From Clostridium carboxidivorans P7 (GTDB taxonomy: Bacteria; Bacillota; Clostridia; Clostridiales; Clostridiaceae): a stretch of DNA of 64,000 nucleotides. Under the pieces are notes generated by a model. That model searched no databases and was not told where the DNA came from. It was given only the letters and a program-made list of their open reading frames with translations. The first letter of the stretch is position 1, and each line of letters begins with the position of its first letter. The DNA lies in contig NZ_CP011803.1 in NCBI RefSeq assembly GCF_001038625.1, positions 1,798,001 to 1,862,000 of the forward strand. The letters are read 5' to 3'. The position numbers and the translations under genes were made by a program. This document shows positions 34,901-42,479 of this stretch, piece by piece.

Positions 34901-34978
34901 AAATGCTGTGTTACAGGAAGAAAATAACATAAAAAATGTTAAAATAAAAATACTAACTTTTTTCAAAAATGTTTTCAT
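31916..34978 (-). CDS. Secreted M16C-family zinc metallopeptidase (PreP-like)
   Basis: A 1020-residue pitrilysin-type peptidase. The inverted zinc motif HIIEH gives metal-binding His106 and His110 and catalytic Glu109, with the third ligand Glu expected about 80 residues on. The four-domain M16C plan fits the length. Unlike cytosolic family members it has a clear signal peptide (FLKKVSIFILTFFMLFSSC.., cleavage near AYAA, about residue 34), so it works outside the membrane and probably degrades peptides there. Cys22 in SSCNT could alternatively be a weak lipobox. It follows the response regulator gene by 23 bases. Substrates might be signal or antimicrobial peptides (inference). Confidence 0.92.
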   Translation of the reverse strand: MKTFLKKVSIFILTFFMLFSSCNTAFVGQTVYAADADTITVNEVGKNYYGFQLTSVKEEPKSKSTIMMFTHVKTGAKLMYVKNDDTQRVFDITFRTPVTDNTGVNHIIEHSVLDGSKNYPVKSPFKEMLKGSLGSFINAMTSTDYTTFPVASTNEQDLKNLMGVYLDAVFYPKLTTDPNIFKQEGWRYELPSKDSALSVNGVVYNEMKGNYSNPQWLLRSAITQSLFPDTSSKWDSGGNPDAIPNLTREQLVSTYKKNYTPSNSYIYLYGKLDIGEYLKFIDSNYLSKFDKVNVDTSIKTQKPLSNIPVKVVSYPVPKDGDTKKKTYLSLNFVTGNIDDKETNVALNFLDYLLMGTDTAPLKKALTDAGIAENVSCSFSMQGAQPIFSISAINSDEASKEVFEKTIFNTLDSISKNGFDKDFLKSAMASYDISNRSEKLVTPMLGGNGFILSQTALSTWIYDKDPAMYFETDSVMKKIKETDQNKYFQNLINKCLLSNNYHSLVVLKPEAGLESKNAENTAKKLASYKSQIGETGVNSLLKGTEDFNAWQKTEDSKEALETLPKLSLKEVKPEMPNLNYSVQNQSSMKVLTHNSDLNGLSIINFYFDTSRVPQDKLQYLSLLCSLLGNVDTKEHNYKGLSNEMLQYTGGAISFVPSAVANSKSPDNYSPKVTASILVPQDSISKSFDMISEIINGSKFEDKQRIKQIIEQNKSALQMLLTSGSGSAAIMRMNAYMNESGRYSEAITGLSYYKFLQDLDNNFDAKWDSISKNLKDTCNLAFNRNDLVVSYSGSEDDAKVFSKELDRISPKINSQVLPHQKYAFSQPSKNAAFSSTAKVQTVIQGGDLKKAGYTYNGKMMVLQNVLDMGYLWNKVRTTGGAYGVQSAFSSDGRVILASMRDPNLKETLEAFKGTVDYLKKFKATDSEMNNYIIGAVRQYVNLKSNGPLMESSLCDSMYLTNSSVNDLLEYEKQALSTTPEDIRNYGDMLDKILKQNMYFVEGSKEAIEQNKALFNEVIDTGK

Positions 34979-35001
34979 TTTGTGTCCCCCTTACTATATT
35001 T

Positions 35002-35709
35002 TTAATATATTTTTTCTCCTATAAATTTATAGCCTGTTCCCCATACAGTTTGAATAAAAATTGGATTTTTACTGCTATCTCCTATCTTTTCCCTTAGTTC
35101 CTTTATATGTACTGTTACTGTATTATTTCCATCTAAATCTATGCTATCCCATACATGGTGATATAGTTCTTCCTTTGAAAATACCTTGTTGGGATTTTGA
35201 GCCATAAGTTGTAACAATTCAAATTCTTTTAATGTCATTTGAGTTTCTTGTCCATTTATAGTAACCTTTTTTTCTTCTGGTATTATAATAAGATCTTTTT
35301 TAAACTTCAAAGTACCATTTGATATTAAAGTTTTGTCCATTTTTCTATATCTTCTTAAATGCGCTTCTACCCTTGCAGAAACTTCAGTTAAACTAAATGG
35401 TTTAGTTATATAATCATCTGCACCAAGTTTTAATCCTTTTACTTTATCCATATCCGTTTGCTTTGCACTAAGTATCATTATTGGTATATCTTCATTAATC
35501 CATCTTATATTTTTACAAAGAGTAAACCCATCCATTTCCGGCAGCATTATATCTACCATTGCTAATGCAAATTTATACTTCTTAAAATCCTCCAATCCTT
35601 CCTTGCCAGTTGATGACCAATTAACTTCGTAACCTTCTTTTTCAAGGTGTTCTTTTAAAATGTTTGCAATTGCTTCATCATCTTCAACTATTAGCAGTTT
35701 TTCCTTCAC
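35002..35709 (-). CDS. OmpR/PhoB-family response regulator
   Basis: A 235-residue regulator. The receiver domain has acidic residues Asp10-Asp11, the phospho-acceptor Asp53 in MVDIMLPEMDG, the Thr/Ser switch in ILSAKQ and the conserved Lys in ITKPF. A C-terminal winged helix (about 135-232) contains LKEFELLQLMAQNPNKVFS and VHIKELREKIG. The start is GTG with GGGAGG 8 bases upstream. It leads an operon with the secreted M16 peptidase and a small membrane protein. Its own promoter carries the 21-bp element, implying autoregulation. The kinase at 27724 is the likely partner. Confidence 0.94.
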   Translation of the reverse strand: MKEKLLIVEDDEAIANILKEHLEKEGYEVNWSSTGKEGLEDFKKYKFALAMVDIMLPEMDGFTLCKNIRWINEDIPIMILSAKQTDMDKVKGLKLGADDYITKPFSLTEVSARVEAHLRRYRKMDKTLISNGTLKFKKDLIIIPEEKKVTINGQETQMTLKEFELLQLMAQNPNKVFSKEELYHHVWDSIDLDGNNTVTVHIKELREKIGDSSKNPIFIQTVWGTGYKFIGEKIY

Positions 35710-35733
35710 TATTAGTTCCTCCCATACATATTA

Positions 35734-35785
35734 ATTATATAGTTTCTATTTTGTATTTTATAAGACTTAATAATTTCTTTATAAT
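35734..35785 (-). promoter_or_regulatory. Two-component-regulated promoter of the response regulator operon
   Basis: TATAAT (35739-35734) on the minus strand, with a 21-bp element at 35785-35765 ending exactly 25 bases upstream. The element is identical to that of the lipoprotein promoter and differs at two positions from that of the PH-domain operon. Tandem 11-bp TTATnAAG repeats suggest binding by the OmpR-type regulator encoded downstream. Confidence 0.75.
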
Positions 35786-35890
35786 TAAAATGCTTGTAAT
35801 AAAAAATATCTTTATTATACATATATAAATGCTACTTTAAGTGAAATTATAACATATATTTTCCAATCCCTCAATTTTATTCAATTATTC

Positions 35891-35932
35891 TTAATTCAAC
35901 TTTCGCACATACAAAATTTTAACTTAATATAA
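35891..35932. repeat. Possible solo end of the dispersed element
   Basis: TTAATTCAACTTTCGCACAT followed by a TTAATATAA-type string resembles the left end of copy B at 41838-41878 (TTAACTCAACTTTCTCACAT...). About 27 of the first 31 bases agree by eye. It lies in the 374-base gap between the divergent response regulator and apbE promoters and may be a relic of a deleted copy. Confidence 0.4.
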
Positions 35933-35997
35933 TGAGTGTAAATATGAAGGAACTTTTTTAAAACTTCAAAAGTTAAGTTCTTACTAAACAAATTACA

Positions 35998-36026
35998 TTG
36001 ACTTAATTGTATACTTTTTCTATAAT
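35998..36026 (+). promoter_or_regulatory. Promoter of apbE
   Basis: TTGACT (35998-36003), a 17-base spacer and TATAAT (36021-36026), about 58 bases before the start codon. Confidence 0.75.
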
Positions 36027-36083
36027 TGAGGAGCATATATGACTACTTTTCACTAAACTTGTTTAATCAGGAGGATATATAAT

Positions 36084-37130
36084 ATGAAAAAAATCAGTGC
36101 ACTATTACTTGTATGTATTTTCATTACACTTTCTCTAACTTCATGCTCCAATAATAATACTCTATATGAACAAAATGCTATTAAAATGGATACATTTATG
36201 GATTTAAAAGCTTATGGTCCTAATGCTAAATTTGCAGTTGAAGAATCTTTGAAAAAAATAGATGAATTAGACAAAATGGCAAGCCCCAATATTAATACTA
36301 GCGATGTTAGTAAAATCAATAATGCTTCTGGAAAGAATTATGTAAAGGTTCATCCTGAGATAATGAAAATGATTAAAGCATCAATTCAGTATTCAAAATT
36401 AAGTAATGGTGCCTGGGACATAACCACTGGTCCTTTAATAAAATTATGGGGCATTGGAACTGAAAACGAGAGAATACCTTCTGATTCTGAAATAAAATCC
36501 AAGTTAACTTTAGTAGGGTATGACAAAATCAGTATTAATGAAGCTGACAGCAGTATTATGCTTCAAAAGGCAGGTATGTCTATAGACTTAGGAGGTATTG
36601 CTAAAGGCTTTGCTTGCGATGAAGTATTAAAAATTTATAAAAAGTACAATATAAAAAATGGTCTTATAAACTTGGGAAACAGCAGTACATATGCTGTTGG
36701 TCAAAATGAAAATAAGTCGCCATGGTCTGTGGCAATTCAACATCCTAGAAGCAATAGTAGTGATAATTTTCTTGGAATCATTGGGGTATCTAATAAAGCT
36801 TTGTCCACATCAGGTGACTATGAAAGGTATTTTATAAAAAATGGTAAAAGATATCATCATATAATTAATCCACATACAGGATATCCTGCAGATAATGGTG
36901 TTATCAGTGATACAATAATAGCTGATGGAAATCTCAGTGATAGTTCTATGATTTGTGACCTTTTGTCAACAACTGTATTTATATTAGGAAGAGAAAAAGG
37001 TATTCAATTTGTACAAAAATTACCAAAAGTAAACTGTGAAATTACTACATCTGATTATAAAATATACACTTCATCAGGATTGAAAGATAAAATCCAAGAT
37101 ATAAATAAAGATTTTAAATACATAAAATAA
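36084..37130 (+). CDS. apbE: FAD:protein FMN transferase (ApbE), lipoprotein
   Basis: A 348-residue lipoprotein with lipobox LTSC (Cys21). ApbE attaches FMN covalently to Ser/Thr of target proteins, such as RnfG/RnfD of the Rnf complex or extracellular flavoproteins, on the outside of the membrane. Family signatures are AYGPNA near the N terminus, ITTGPLIKLWGIG, IDLGGIAKGFACD (FAD binding) and STSGDYERYF..HHIINPHTGYPA (magnesium/FAD site). The ribosome binding site is AGGAGG. It stands alone, so its target is elsewhere; in an Rnf-dependent clostridium the Rnf complex is a natural candidate (inference). Confidence 0.94.
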   Translation: MKKISALLLVCIFITLSLTSCSNNNTLYEQNAIKMDTFMDLKAYGPNAKFAVEESLKKIDELDKMASPNINTSDVSKINNASGKNYVKVHPEIMKMIKASIQYSKLSNGAWDITTGPLIKLWGIGTENERIPSDSEIKSKLTLVGYDKISINEADSSIMLQKAGMSIDLGGIAKGFACDEVLKIYKKYNIKNGLINLGNSSTYAVGQNENKSPWSVAIQHPRSNSSDNFLGIIGVSNKALSTSGDYERYFIKNGKRYHHIINPHTGYPADNGVISDTIIADGNLSDSSMICDLLSTTVFILGREKGIQFVQKLPKVNCEITTSDYKIYTSSGLKDKIQDINKDFKYIK

Positions 37131-37170
37131 CATTTTAAATATAATAGTTTCTATAAATTATTTAAAAACA

Positions 37171-37247
37171 AAATAAGAACATATTTTTTAACTTAAACTT
37201 TTCTTTTAAACACATTTATTTAAGTTTAAAAAATAATGTTCTTATTT
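37171..37247. terminator. Bidirectional terminator between apbE and the ATC hydrolase-like gene
   Basis: A long AT-rich stem, AAATAAGAACAT..TTTTTTAACTTAAA with TTTAAGTTTAAAAAA..ATGTTCTTATTT, has a loop of about 20 bases and flanking T-rich sequence on both strands. Confidence 0.75.
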
Positions 37248-37261
37248 ATTATTTTATATGA

Positions 37262-37717
37262 TCATTTTCTATCTTTAACTATAAATCTACAACATCTATC
37301 TCCATTAGTTTTGCATAAAGGTCTTTGAAAATCCAAATTAAATTTATTATATAAAACAGCATCTATTTCACAATATAATGCTCCAATATCCTCAGCTTCT
37401 AATTGTTCCCACATATCATGCATAGGACAATATGTCATATCACAAGGATTATCTGGATCTTTTTCCCATGAAATTGACGGCATATCTTTTATCTTGGAAA
37501 AGGTTTCTGCATTTATTTCAAGTCCTTTTTCTTTTGCTTCTTCTAGCATGACTTCAGCTCTTGCTTCACCAAATTTAGTTATGGCAGCTCTAACTGCTTC
37601 TTTTCCTTTTTCTTCACCTAATCTATCTATCATCTCCTTTGCCATAAAATAATGTAATTCAGCCATAAGTTTCGCCATTCTCCCTACTGGTTCATCTGTA
37701 CTTCTTATTTTACCCAT
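37262..37717 (-). CDS. L-2-amino-thiazoline-4-carboxylic acid (ATC) hydrolase-like protein
   Basis: A 151-residue cytoplasmic protein resembling the ATC hydrolase family: an N-terminal helical part (MAKLMAELHYFMAKEMIDRLGEEKGKEAVRAAI, cited as pattern), a middle DMTYCPMHDMWEQL with conserved Cys/His, and a C-terminal PLCKTNGDRCCRFIV cysteine-rich end. The founding enzyme opens a thiazoline ring on the way to L-cysteine, but many homologues are annotated only by similarity. It lies 53 bases downstream of proC in the same S-box-controlled transcript, which fits a sulfur-related role. The reaction here is unproven. Confidence 0.7.
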   Translation of the reverse strand: MGKIRSTDEPVGRMAKLMAELHYFMAKEMIDRLGEEKGKEAVRAAITKFGEARAEVMLEEAKEKGLEINAETFSKIKDMPSISWEKDPDNPCDMTYCPMHDMWEQLEAEDIGALYCEIDAVLYNKFNLDFQRPLCKTNGDRCCRFIVKDRK

Positions 37718-37770
37718 AATTTATCTTCCTTCCATATTATTAAATCATTTCATTATTCAAAGCATAATTA

Positions 37771-38613
37771 TTATTCTGATTTTTTTGCAACTTGTTCCAT
37801 ACGTACTTTGCCAGCTTCAATGGCATTCATAATGGTACCTCTAAATGCCCCTTGTTCTAAGGCTCTAACACCTGCAATAGTAGATCCTCCTGGAGAACAA
37901 ACCTTATCCTTCAAGCTTCCTGGGTGTTCACCAGTTTCTAAAACCATCTTAGCTGCTCCCATAACTGTTTGGGCTGCCAAGGTTTGAGCCATTTCACGAG
38001 GAACTCCTAGCTCCACTCCACCATCAGCCATAGCCTCAATAAGCATATAAACATATGCAGGACCACAACCACTTATAGCCATTACAGAGTCAATTAAATT
38101 TTCAGGTACTAAATAGGTTACTCCTAGAGCTTTAAAAATTTTAAGAGCTACTTCAGAATGTTCATCCTTTGCATTCTTACCCTTTGCTACCCCTGAAGCT
38201 CCAACATTAACTAACATAGGTGTATTTGGTATTACTCTAATCACAGGGATTTCCTTTAAATATTTTTCAATAAACGAAGTATTTATACCTCCAACAATTG
38301 AAATTACAAGCTGATTTTCCTTATGCCAGTTACAATTCTCTACAAGTTTTAAAACTTCCTTTATAACCTGTGGTTTAACACATAAAAATATAATATCACA
38401 ATTATCTACCAAATAACTGTAACCTGTACTTTTATCACTACTTGAATTAACTACATCAAACTTTTCTTTAATATATTGAAGTCTGGAATCTAAAATATCC
38501 ATAGCATATATATCACAAGGAGCTACAAGTTCTGCTTTTATTAGCCCTCTCATTATAGCTTCTCCCATTTGTCCTGCTCCAATAAATCCAATTTTTTTAC
38601 CTAAAGTGCTCAT
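37771..38613 (-). CDS. proC: Pyrroline-5-carboxylate reductase (ProC family)
   Basis: A 280-residue NAD(P)H-dependent reductase. The N-terminal Rossmann motif GFIGAGQMGEAI is at residues 9-20, then IFLCVKPQV and VRVIPNTPMLVNVGASG. The C-terminal dimerisation/substrate helix region is AISGCGPAYVYMLIEAMADGGV and SPGGSTIAGVRALEQGAFR. All conserved features of ProC are present, so it should reduce 1-pyrroline-5-carboxylate to L-proline. The odd point is regulation: it sits behind a SAM-I riboswitch and before an ATC hydrolase-like gene. Hence it may be a paralogue reducing another cyclic imine. AGGGAGG precedes the ATG. Confidence 0.9.
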   Translation of the reverse strand: MSTLGKKIGFIGAGQMGEAIMRGLIKAELVAPCDIYAMDILDSRLQYIKEKFDVVNSSSDKSTGYSYLVDNCDIIFLCVKPQVIKEVLKLVENCNWHKENQLVISIVGGINTSFIEKYLKEIPVIRVIPNTPMLVNVGASGVAKGKNAKDEHSEVALKIFKALGVTYLVPENLIDSVMAISGCGPAYVYMLIEAMADGGVELGVPREMAQTLAAQTVMGAAKMVLETGEHPGSLKDKVCSPGGSTIAGVRALEQGAFRGTIMNAIEAGKVRMEQVAKKSE

Positions 38614-38640
38614 TTTTATCCTCCCTTATGTAATTATTTT

Positions 38641-38673
38641 ATAAAAAATAAAGTTCAAGGAAAACCTTGAACT
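38641..38673 (-). terminator. Riboswitch-controlled terminator before proC
   Basis: The 9-bp perfect stem AGTTCAAGG / CCTTGAACT has a 4-base loop, followed on the minus strand by TTATTTTTTAT. It lies 28 bases before the proC start. Confidence 0.9.
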
Positions 38674-38691
38674 AAATAAACAGCGTTGTCC

Positions 38692-38790
38692 TTATCTTTC
38701 AGCTTAAGCTGCAGGAATTGACACCAATGTACTATAAATAATACTGGTTGTCGGGTTTCATTGGGCCAGTCCCTCCACCACTCTCGATAA
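38692..38790 (-). ncRNA. SAM-I (S-box) riboswitch aptamer
   Basis: The minus strand carries TTATCGAGAGTGGTGGAGGG, ACTGGCCC, CCCGACAACC, GGTGTCAATTCC and the closing GATAA pairing with TTATC. The order and spacing match S-box aptamers, and an intrinsic terminator follows. It controls proC and the ATC hydrolase-like gene. Confidence 0.94.
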
Positions 38791-38814
38791 ACAAATTTTC
38801 AATTTATTATTTGT

Positions 38815-38843
38815 ATTATACTAACAAACAATTTCTCTGTCAA
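38815..38843 (-). promoter_or_regulatory. Promoter of the second S-box leader
   Basis: A perfect TTGACA (38843-38838), 17-base spacer and TATAAT (38820-38815) on the minus strand, just downstream of the chemoreceptor stop codon. Confidence 0.85.
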
Positions 38844-38854
38844 CAGAATTTTCT

Positions 38855-40561
38855 TTATCTTTCATTTTCTTTTAATGTTTTGAACTTATTTACATTATTC
38901 ATTACATTATCAACCATATGCAGCAATTTTTCAGAAGCATTTGCAACTTCCTCAGTAGAACTGCTTAATTCTTCAGCTAAAACAACTATTTCTCTAGAGG
39001 ATGTAGAAATTTCTTCTGCAGAAGAAGATGAATTTTCCAAACTATTTATTATTATAGATTTTTTATTATTAGCTTCAATAATAGATTTATTAACTAAATT
39101 TATTCCTGGTAACAATCTTTCAATATCACTAATTATTTCACCAAAAGAGCTGGCAATACTATTTATAATACCCATTTGACTTGAAAATTGAGAATCCACA
39201 TTTTTAGTGTCAATTACAACATTACTACTTTGTTTAGAAACATTTTTTAAAAGTTCACTAATATTCTGCGAGGACATTTTTGATTGTTCTGCAAGAGTTC
39301 TAATTTCATCTGCTACAACACTAAATCCTCTTCCAGCTTCTCCTGCTCTAGATGCTTCTATAGAGGCATTTAATGCAAGTAAGTTAGTTTGATCTGATAT
39401 ATCATTTATTAAATTTGTAATATCATTTATTTTATCAATATTAGAACCTAAATTTTGAATTTTTTCAGCTACAGATTTAAATTTAATATTTAAATCATTT
39501 ATTGAATTTGTCAATAAGCTTAATTTACTATTACTTTCTTTAGATTTCTCTTTAATATCAATTGCCATTATATCAAATTCGCCCATCATTTTGGCAGTAT
39601 TTTCTATACTTTTACCAAATTCGTTAAAGTTTTCTTTTATATTGAAAATGTCAGAAGCCTGCTCTGCAGAATTTTCAGATATATTTCCTACTATTAAAGA
39701 AACATTTTCTGCTGACGATGACATTTCCTCAGATATGGTATATAGACCTTTAGAATCCTCATGAACATTGCACACATTATGTTTTATACTTATTAAAATA
39801 TCGCTAATCTTCAATCTAAAATTATTTAAGCAGTTTGCTATTTGTGCAATTTCATCCTTTGTTTTCAACTGAATTTCCCCTTGTAGGTCTCCTTCACTCA
39901 TATTCATCAATTTACTTTCAATTATATTAATACTATATTTTAATTTTTTTGAAAACAACCATACAGAAACTAAAGATATAATAATGGCAACTGCAATTTC
40001 TAAAATTGATATAATAAGAAATGACTTCTTGATATTTTGAAATGTAGAAATATCTTCATCTACACCAATACTAGCTATAACTTGTCCAGATGAATCTTTT
40101 ATTGGAGCATACGCTGACACATAAGTTCCCCATTTATCTGTGCATGGTTCATTATCAACAACAATTTTACCATCAAAAGCAGTTTTCATTTCATCCACCA
40201 TTTCATAATCTTCCATGTAATCAGCTGGCTCTGGTGAAGCATCCAAAAGAAATTGTGCAGTTTTATCATCTTTTTTTACATAGACATAAAAGTTCTTTAT
40301 ATCTTTTTTAGCCTTAAACGTTATCATAGAATTCAGCACTTCAGAATATTCTTTAGATTTATTAGACTTATCTTTAATTATTTTCTCCACTTTATCTTTG
40401 TCAATAACATTAATTGACTCAGTAACAGACTGTTTTGCTTTATCTTTCAATTGCATTTCTACATTTTTAAATATAATAAAATAACTTATCAAGGATATTA
40501 CTACAATTATACCAGATACAAAACTAACTAATTTAAAAATTTTAGCACCAAGTTTACTCAT
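38855..40561 (-). CDS. Methyl-accepting chemotaxis protein
   Basis: A 568-residue receptor from ATG 40561 (AGGAGGGG 5 bases upstream); the longer frame to 40585 is unlikely. It has a membrane helix at about 10-32, an extracytoplasmic domain of about 150 residues, helix 2 (about 180-202), HAMP, and a cytoplasmic signalling domain with [34 protein letters not shown] in pieces near 395-430. The sensor domain contains [20 protein letters not shown] and [25 protein letters not shown], a single-Cache (PAS-like) pattern that usually binds small organic ligands. Ligand unknown. No terminator is seen before the next leader promoter. Confidence 0.94.
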   Translation of the reverse strand: MSKLGAKIFKLVSFVSGIIVVISLISYFIIFKNVEMQLKDKAKQSVTESINVIDKDKVEKIIKDKSNKSKEYSEVLNSMITFKAKKDIKNFYVYVKKDDKTAQFLLDASPEPADYMEDYEMVDEMKTAFDGKIVVDNEPCTDKWGTYVSAYAPIKDSSGQVIASIGVDEDISTFQNIKKSFLIISILEIAVAIIISLVSVWLFSKKLKYSINIIESKLMNMSEGDLQGEIQLKTKDEIAQIANCLNNFRLKISDILISIKHNVCNVHEDSKGLYTISEEMSSSAENVSLIVGNISENSAEQASDIFNIKENFNEFGKSIENTAKMMGEFDIMAIDIKEKSKESNSKLSLLTNSINDLNIKFKSVAEKIQNLGSNIDKINDITNLINDISDQTNLLALNASIEASRAGEAGRGFSVVADEIRTLAEQSKMSSQNISELLKNVSKQSSNVVIDTKNVDSQFSSQMGIINSIASSFGEIISDIERLLPGINLVNKSIIEANNKKSIIINSLENSSSSAEEISTSSREIVVLAEELSSSTEEVANASEKLLHMVDNVMNNVNKFKTLKENER

Positions 40562-40674
40562 AATTCCCCTCCTTATATAACACATACTTGATGTTTTTTT
40601 ACATTTTATAAACTATATTTCGTTCAATTTATAATATCCTTAACTTATTTTTATGTAATTGTAAATTTAAATAT

Positions 40675-41229
40675 CTATTTGAAATAATAAATTATATGCT
40701 GAAAAATTACTATTTCATTTGTTGTATTTCTATAACAGTGAGGTTTATTCGCAAAATATCTAATTGCATCTCCATATGACAGTTTATACACAAGGTCTCC
40801 TATCACTGCCTCCATCTCTCCTTTTGCAACAACAATATATTCTTCTGTACCTTCATTATGTGGTACAGATTTATGATTACATCCTGGTTCTAATTCAATA
40901 GTAAACACTTCAAATCTCCTAGTATTGTCATAAGGAAACAGTGGATATACCATCATTTTTTTATCATTTTCTAGTATTGGTTTAATATTATTATGAGAAA
41001 CATAAACAATTTCTCTATTTTCTTCTTCCATAAAATACGAAAAAGATACATTCAATCCTGTAGCTATTTTCCATAATGTAGTTACTGTTGGATTTGAAAT
41101 ACCTTTTTCTATTTGTGCCAGCATTCCCTTACTTACTCCAGTAAGTTCAGCAACCTTATCTAGGCTCAATCCTTTTTGTCTTCTAATATTGTTTAAGTTT
41201 TTTCCTATTATTAAATTAAAATCTTTCAT
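40675..41229 (-). CDS. XRE-family regulator with C-terminal cupin
   Basis: A 184-residue regulator from ATG 41229 (GGAGG upstream); the frame could open at TTG 41241 but that overlaps the ribosome binding site. The N-terminal HTH (about 7-62) reads LNNIRRQKGLSLDKVAELTGVSKGMLAQIEKG. The C-terminal cupin (about 95-180) contains LEPGCNHKSVPHNEGTEEYIVVAKGEMEA and GDAIRYFANKPHCYRN, with potential metal-binding His/Glu. This two-domain group commonly controls amino acid or polyamine metabolism genes. It is divergent from ybaK with a perfect 18-bp palindrome between, suggesting control of both. Confidence 0.92.
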   Translation of the reverse strand: MKDFNLIIGKNLNNIRRQKGLSLDKVAELTGVSKGMLAQIEKGISNPTVTTLWKIATGLNVSFSYFMEEENREIVYVSHNNIKPILENDKKMMVYPLFPYDNTRRFEVFTIELEPGCNHKSVPHNEGTEEYIVVAKGEMEAVIGDLVYKLSYGDAIRYFANKPHCYRNTTNEIVIFQHIIYYFK

Positions 41230-41266
41230 TTTTTCCTCCAATGTATTGTATGTTATATTATATATA

Positions 41267-41284
41267 TGTATAATATATTATACA
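41267..41284. promoter_or_regulatory. 18-bp palindromic operator containing two divergent -10 boxes
   Basis: TGTATAATATATTATACA is a perfect 18-bp palindrome located 38 bases from the XRE gene and 71 from ybaK. It contains TATAAT on both strands. It is a likely binding site of the XRE-cupin protein, able to block both promoters; binding is inferred. Confidence 0.6.
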
Positions 41285-41354
41285 TGATTGTTTTAATATT
41301 TACTATAATGATTTAACATAAAAATAACAATTAAAGTTAAAGGAGGTAATCTTT

Positions 41355-41834
41355 ATGTCATCTAATTTAAAGAAAAGTGCTCAAAAAGTTCAAACTGTAC
41401 TCAATGAATTTGGATTTGAACTTAATGTAGTTGAGTTATCAGATTCTACTCGTACTGCGCAGGAAGCAGCAAATACTATAGGTTGCACAGTAAGTCAAAT
41501 AGCTAAATCATTAATTTTTAAAGGTAAGTCTTCCCAAAAACCTATTCTAATTATAGCAAGCGGCACAAATAGAGTAAATGAAAAAGTTATTAAGGAACAT
41601 ATTGGCGAAAAACTTCAAAAAGCAGATGCTGACTTTGTTTTAGAACACACAGGTTTTGCCATAGGTGGTATTCCCCCTATCGGTCATAAAGATTCTATTA
41701 TTACATTAATTGATGAAGATTTAATGCAATATGATGAAATATGGGCTGCCGCAGGTACACCTAACGCTGTTTTTAAATTAACTCCAAAAATTTTAGTTGA
41801 AATAACAAAAGGAGATGTTATCTCTATCAAATAA
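41355..41834 (+). CDS. YbaK/EbsC-family aminoacyl-tRNA deacylase
   Basis: A 159-residue protein of the YbaK/ProX superfamily, which hydrolyses mischarged tRNA such as Cys- or Ala-tRNA(Pro). Conserved features are QEAANTIGCTVSQIAKSLIFK with the catalytic Lys region, ASGTNRVNEK, GFAIGGIPPIGH and WAAAGTPNAVFKLTP. The length is right for the free-standing group. The ribosome binding site is AAAGGAGG. Divergent from an XRE-cupin regulator that probably controls it. The exact tRNA specificity cannot be assigned from sequence. Confidence 0.9.
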   Translation: MSSNLKKSAQKVQTVLNEFGFELNVVELSDSTRTAQEAANTIGCTVSQIAKSLIFKGKSSQKPILIIASGTNRVNEKVIKEHIGEKLQKADADFVLEHTGFAIGGIPPIGHKDSIITLIDEDLMQYDEIWAAAGTPNAVFKLTPKILVEITKGDVISIK

Positions 41835-41916
41835 TTATTAACTCAACTTTCTCACATATAATTTGGGGTTAATATAAGCGCATTGCGACGTAAGTTGCAG
41901 TAGAAGTTTGGATTTT

Positions 41917-42136
41917 AACTTTTATTCCATGATATATGGTAAGGGTGTCATCACGGCTAAATGTTTTAATTATTCTAAAGCTCGAAATTTTTGAAAGCCT
42001 AAGAACTTTGTCAAACTCGGTTCCCTCATACAGGACTAAAGTTCTAAGGCTTTCAAAAATTTTGAGCTAAGAATAATACTAAAACAATTTAGCTAATGTG
42101 ATGACACTATTACCATATATCACTGCATAAAAGTTA
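41917..42136. repeat. Giant stem-loop P1 of copy B
   Basis: Arms 41917-42009 and 42038-42136 pair with few mismatches (TAACTTTTAT, GATATATGGTAAGGGTGTCA, AGAACTTT and complements). The 28-base loop contains GTCAAAC, GGTTCCCTC and ACAGGACT. Confidence 0.85.
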
Positions 42137-42479
42137 AAATCCAAACTAGTAACTTCAAATGTATGCATCTAATTGCATTGTTATAGATACCTTTGGTAAA
42201 AAAAGTATATTTATAGCAATAACTTATAACGCTGAAAATTAATGCCGAGTATACTCTTGTACTAATATATTTAGTTCAAAAAAATAATTATTTTTTAATT
42301 TATGGAATGAATTTAAAACAAATTTATCATTTAGTGTATTAAAAAATGTATAAATATTTGAAATACAGTTAATAATCAACCAACTTACTATTTTTGCAGG
42401 CTTCGTCATAGAATATTATTTAAAAAAACAAAATGTGTAAAAACTAATTAATAAGTATTATGTGTACACGCAATGCACT

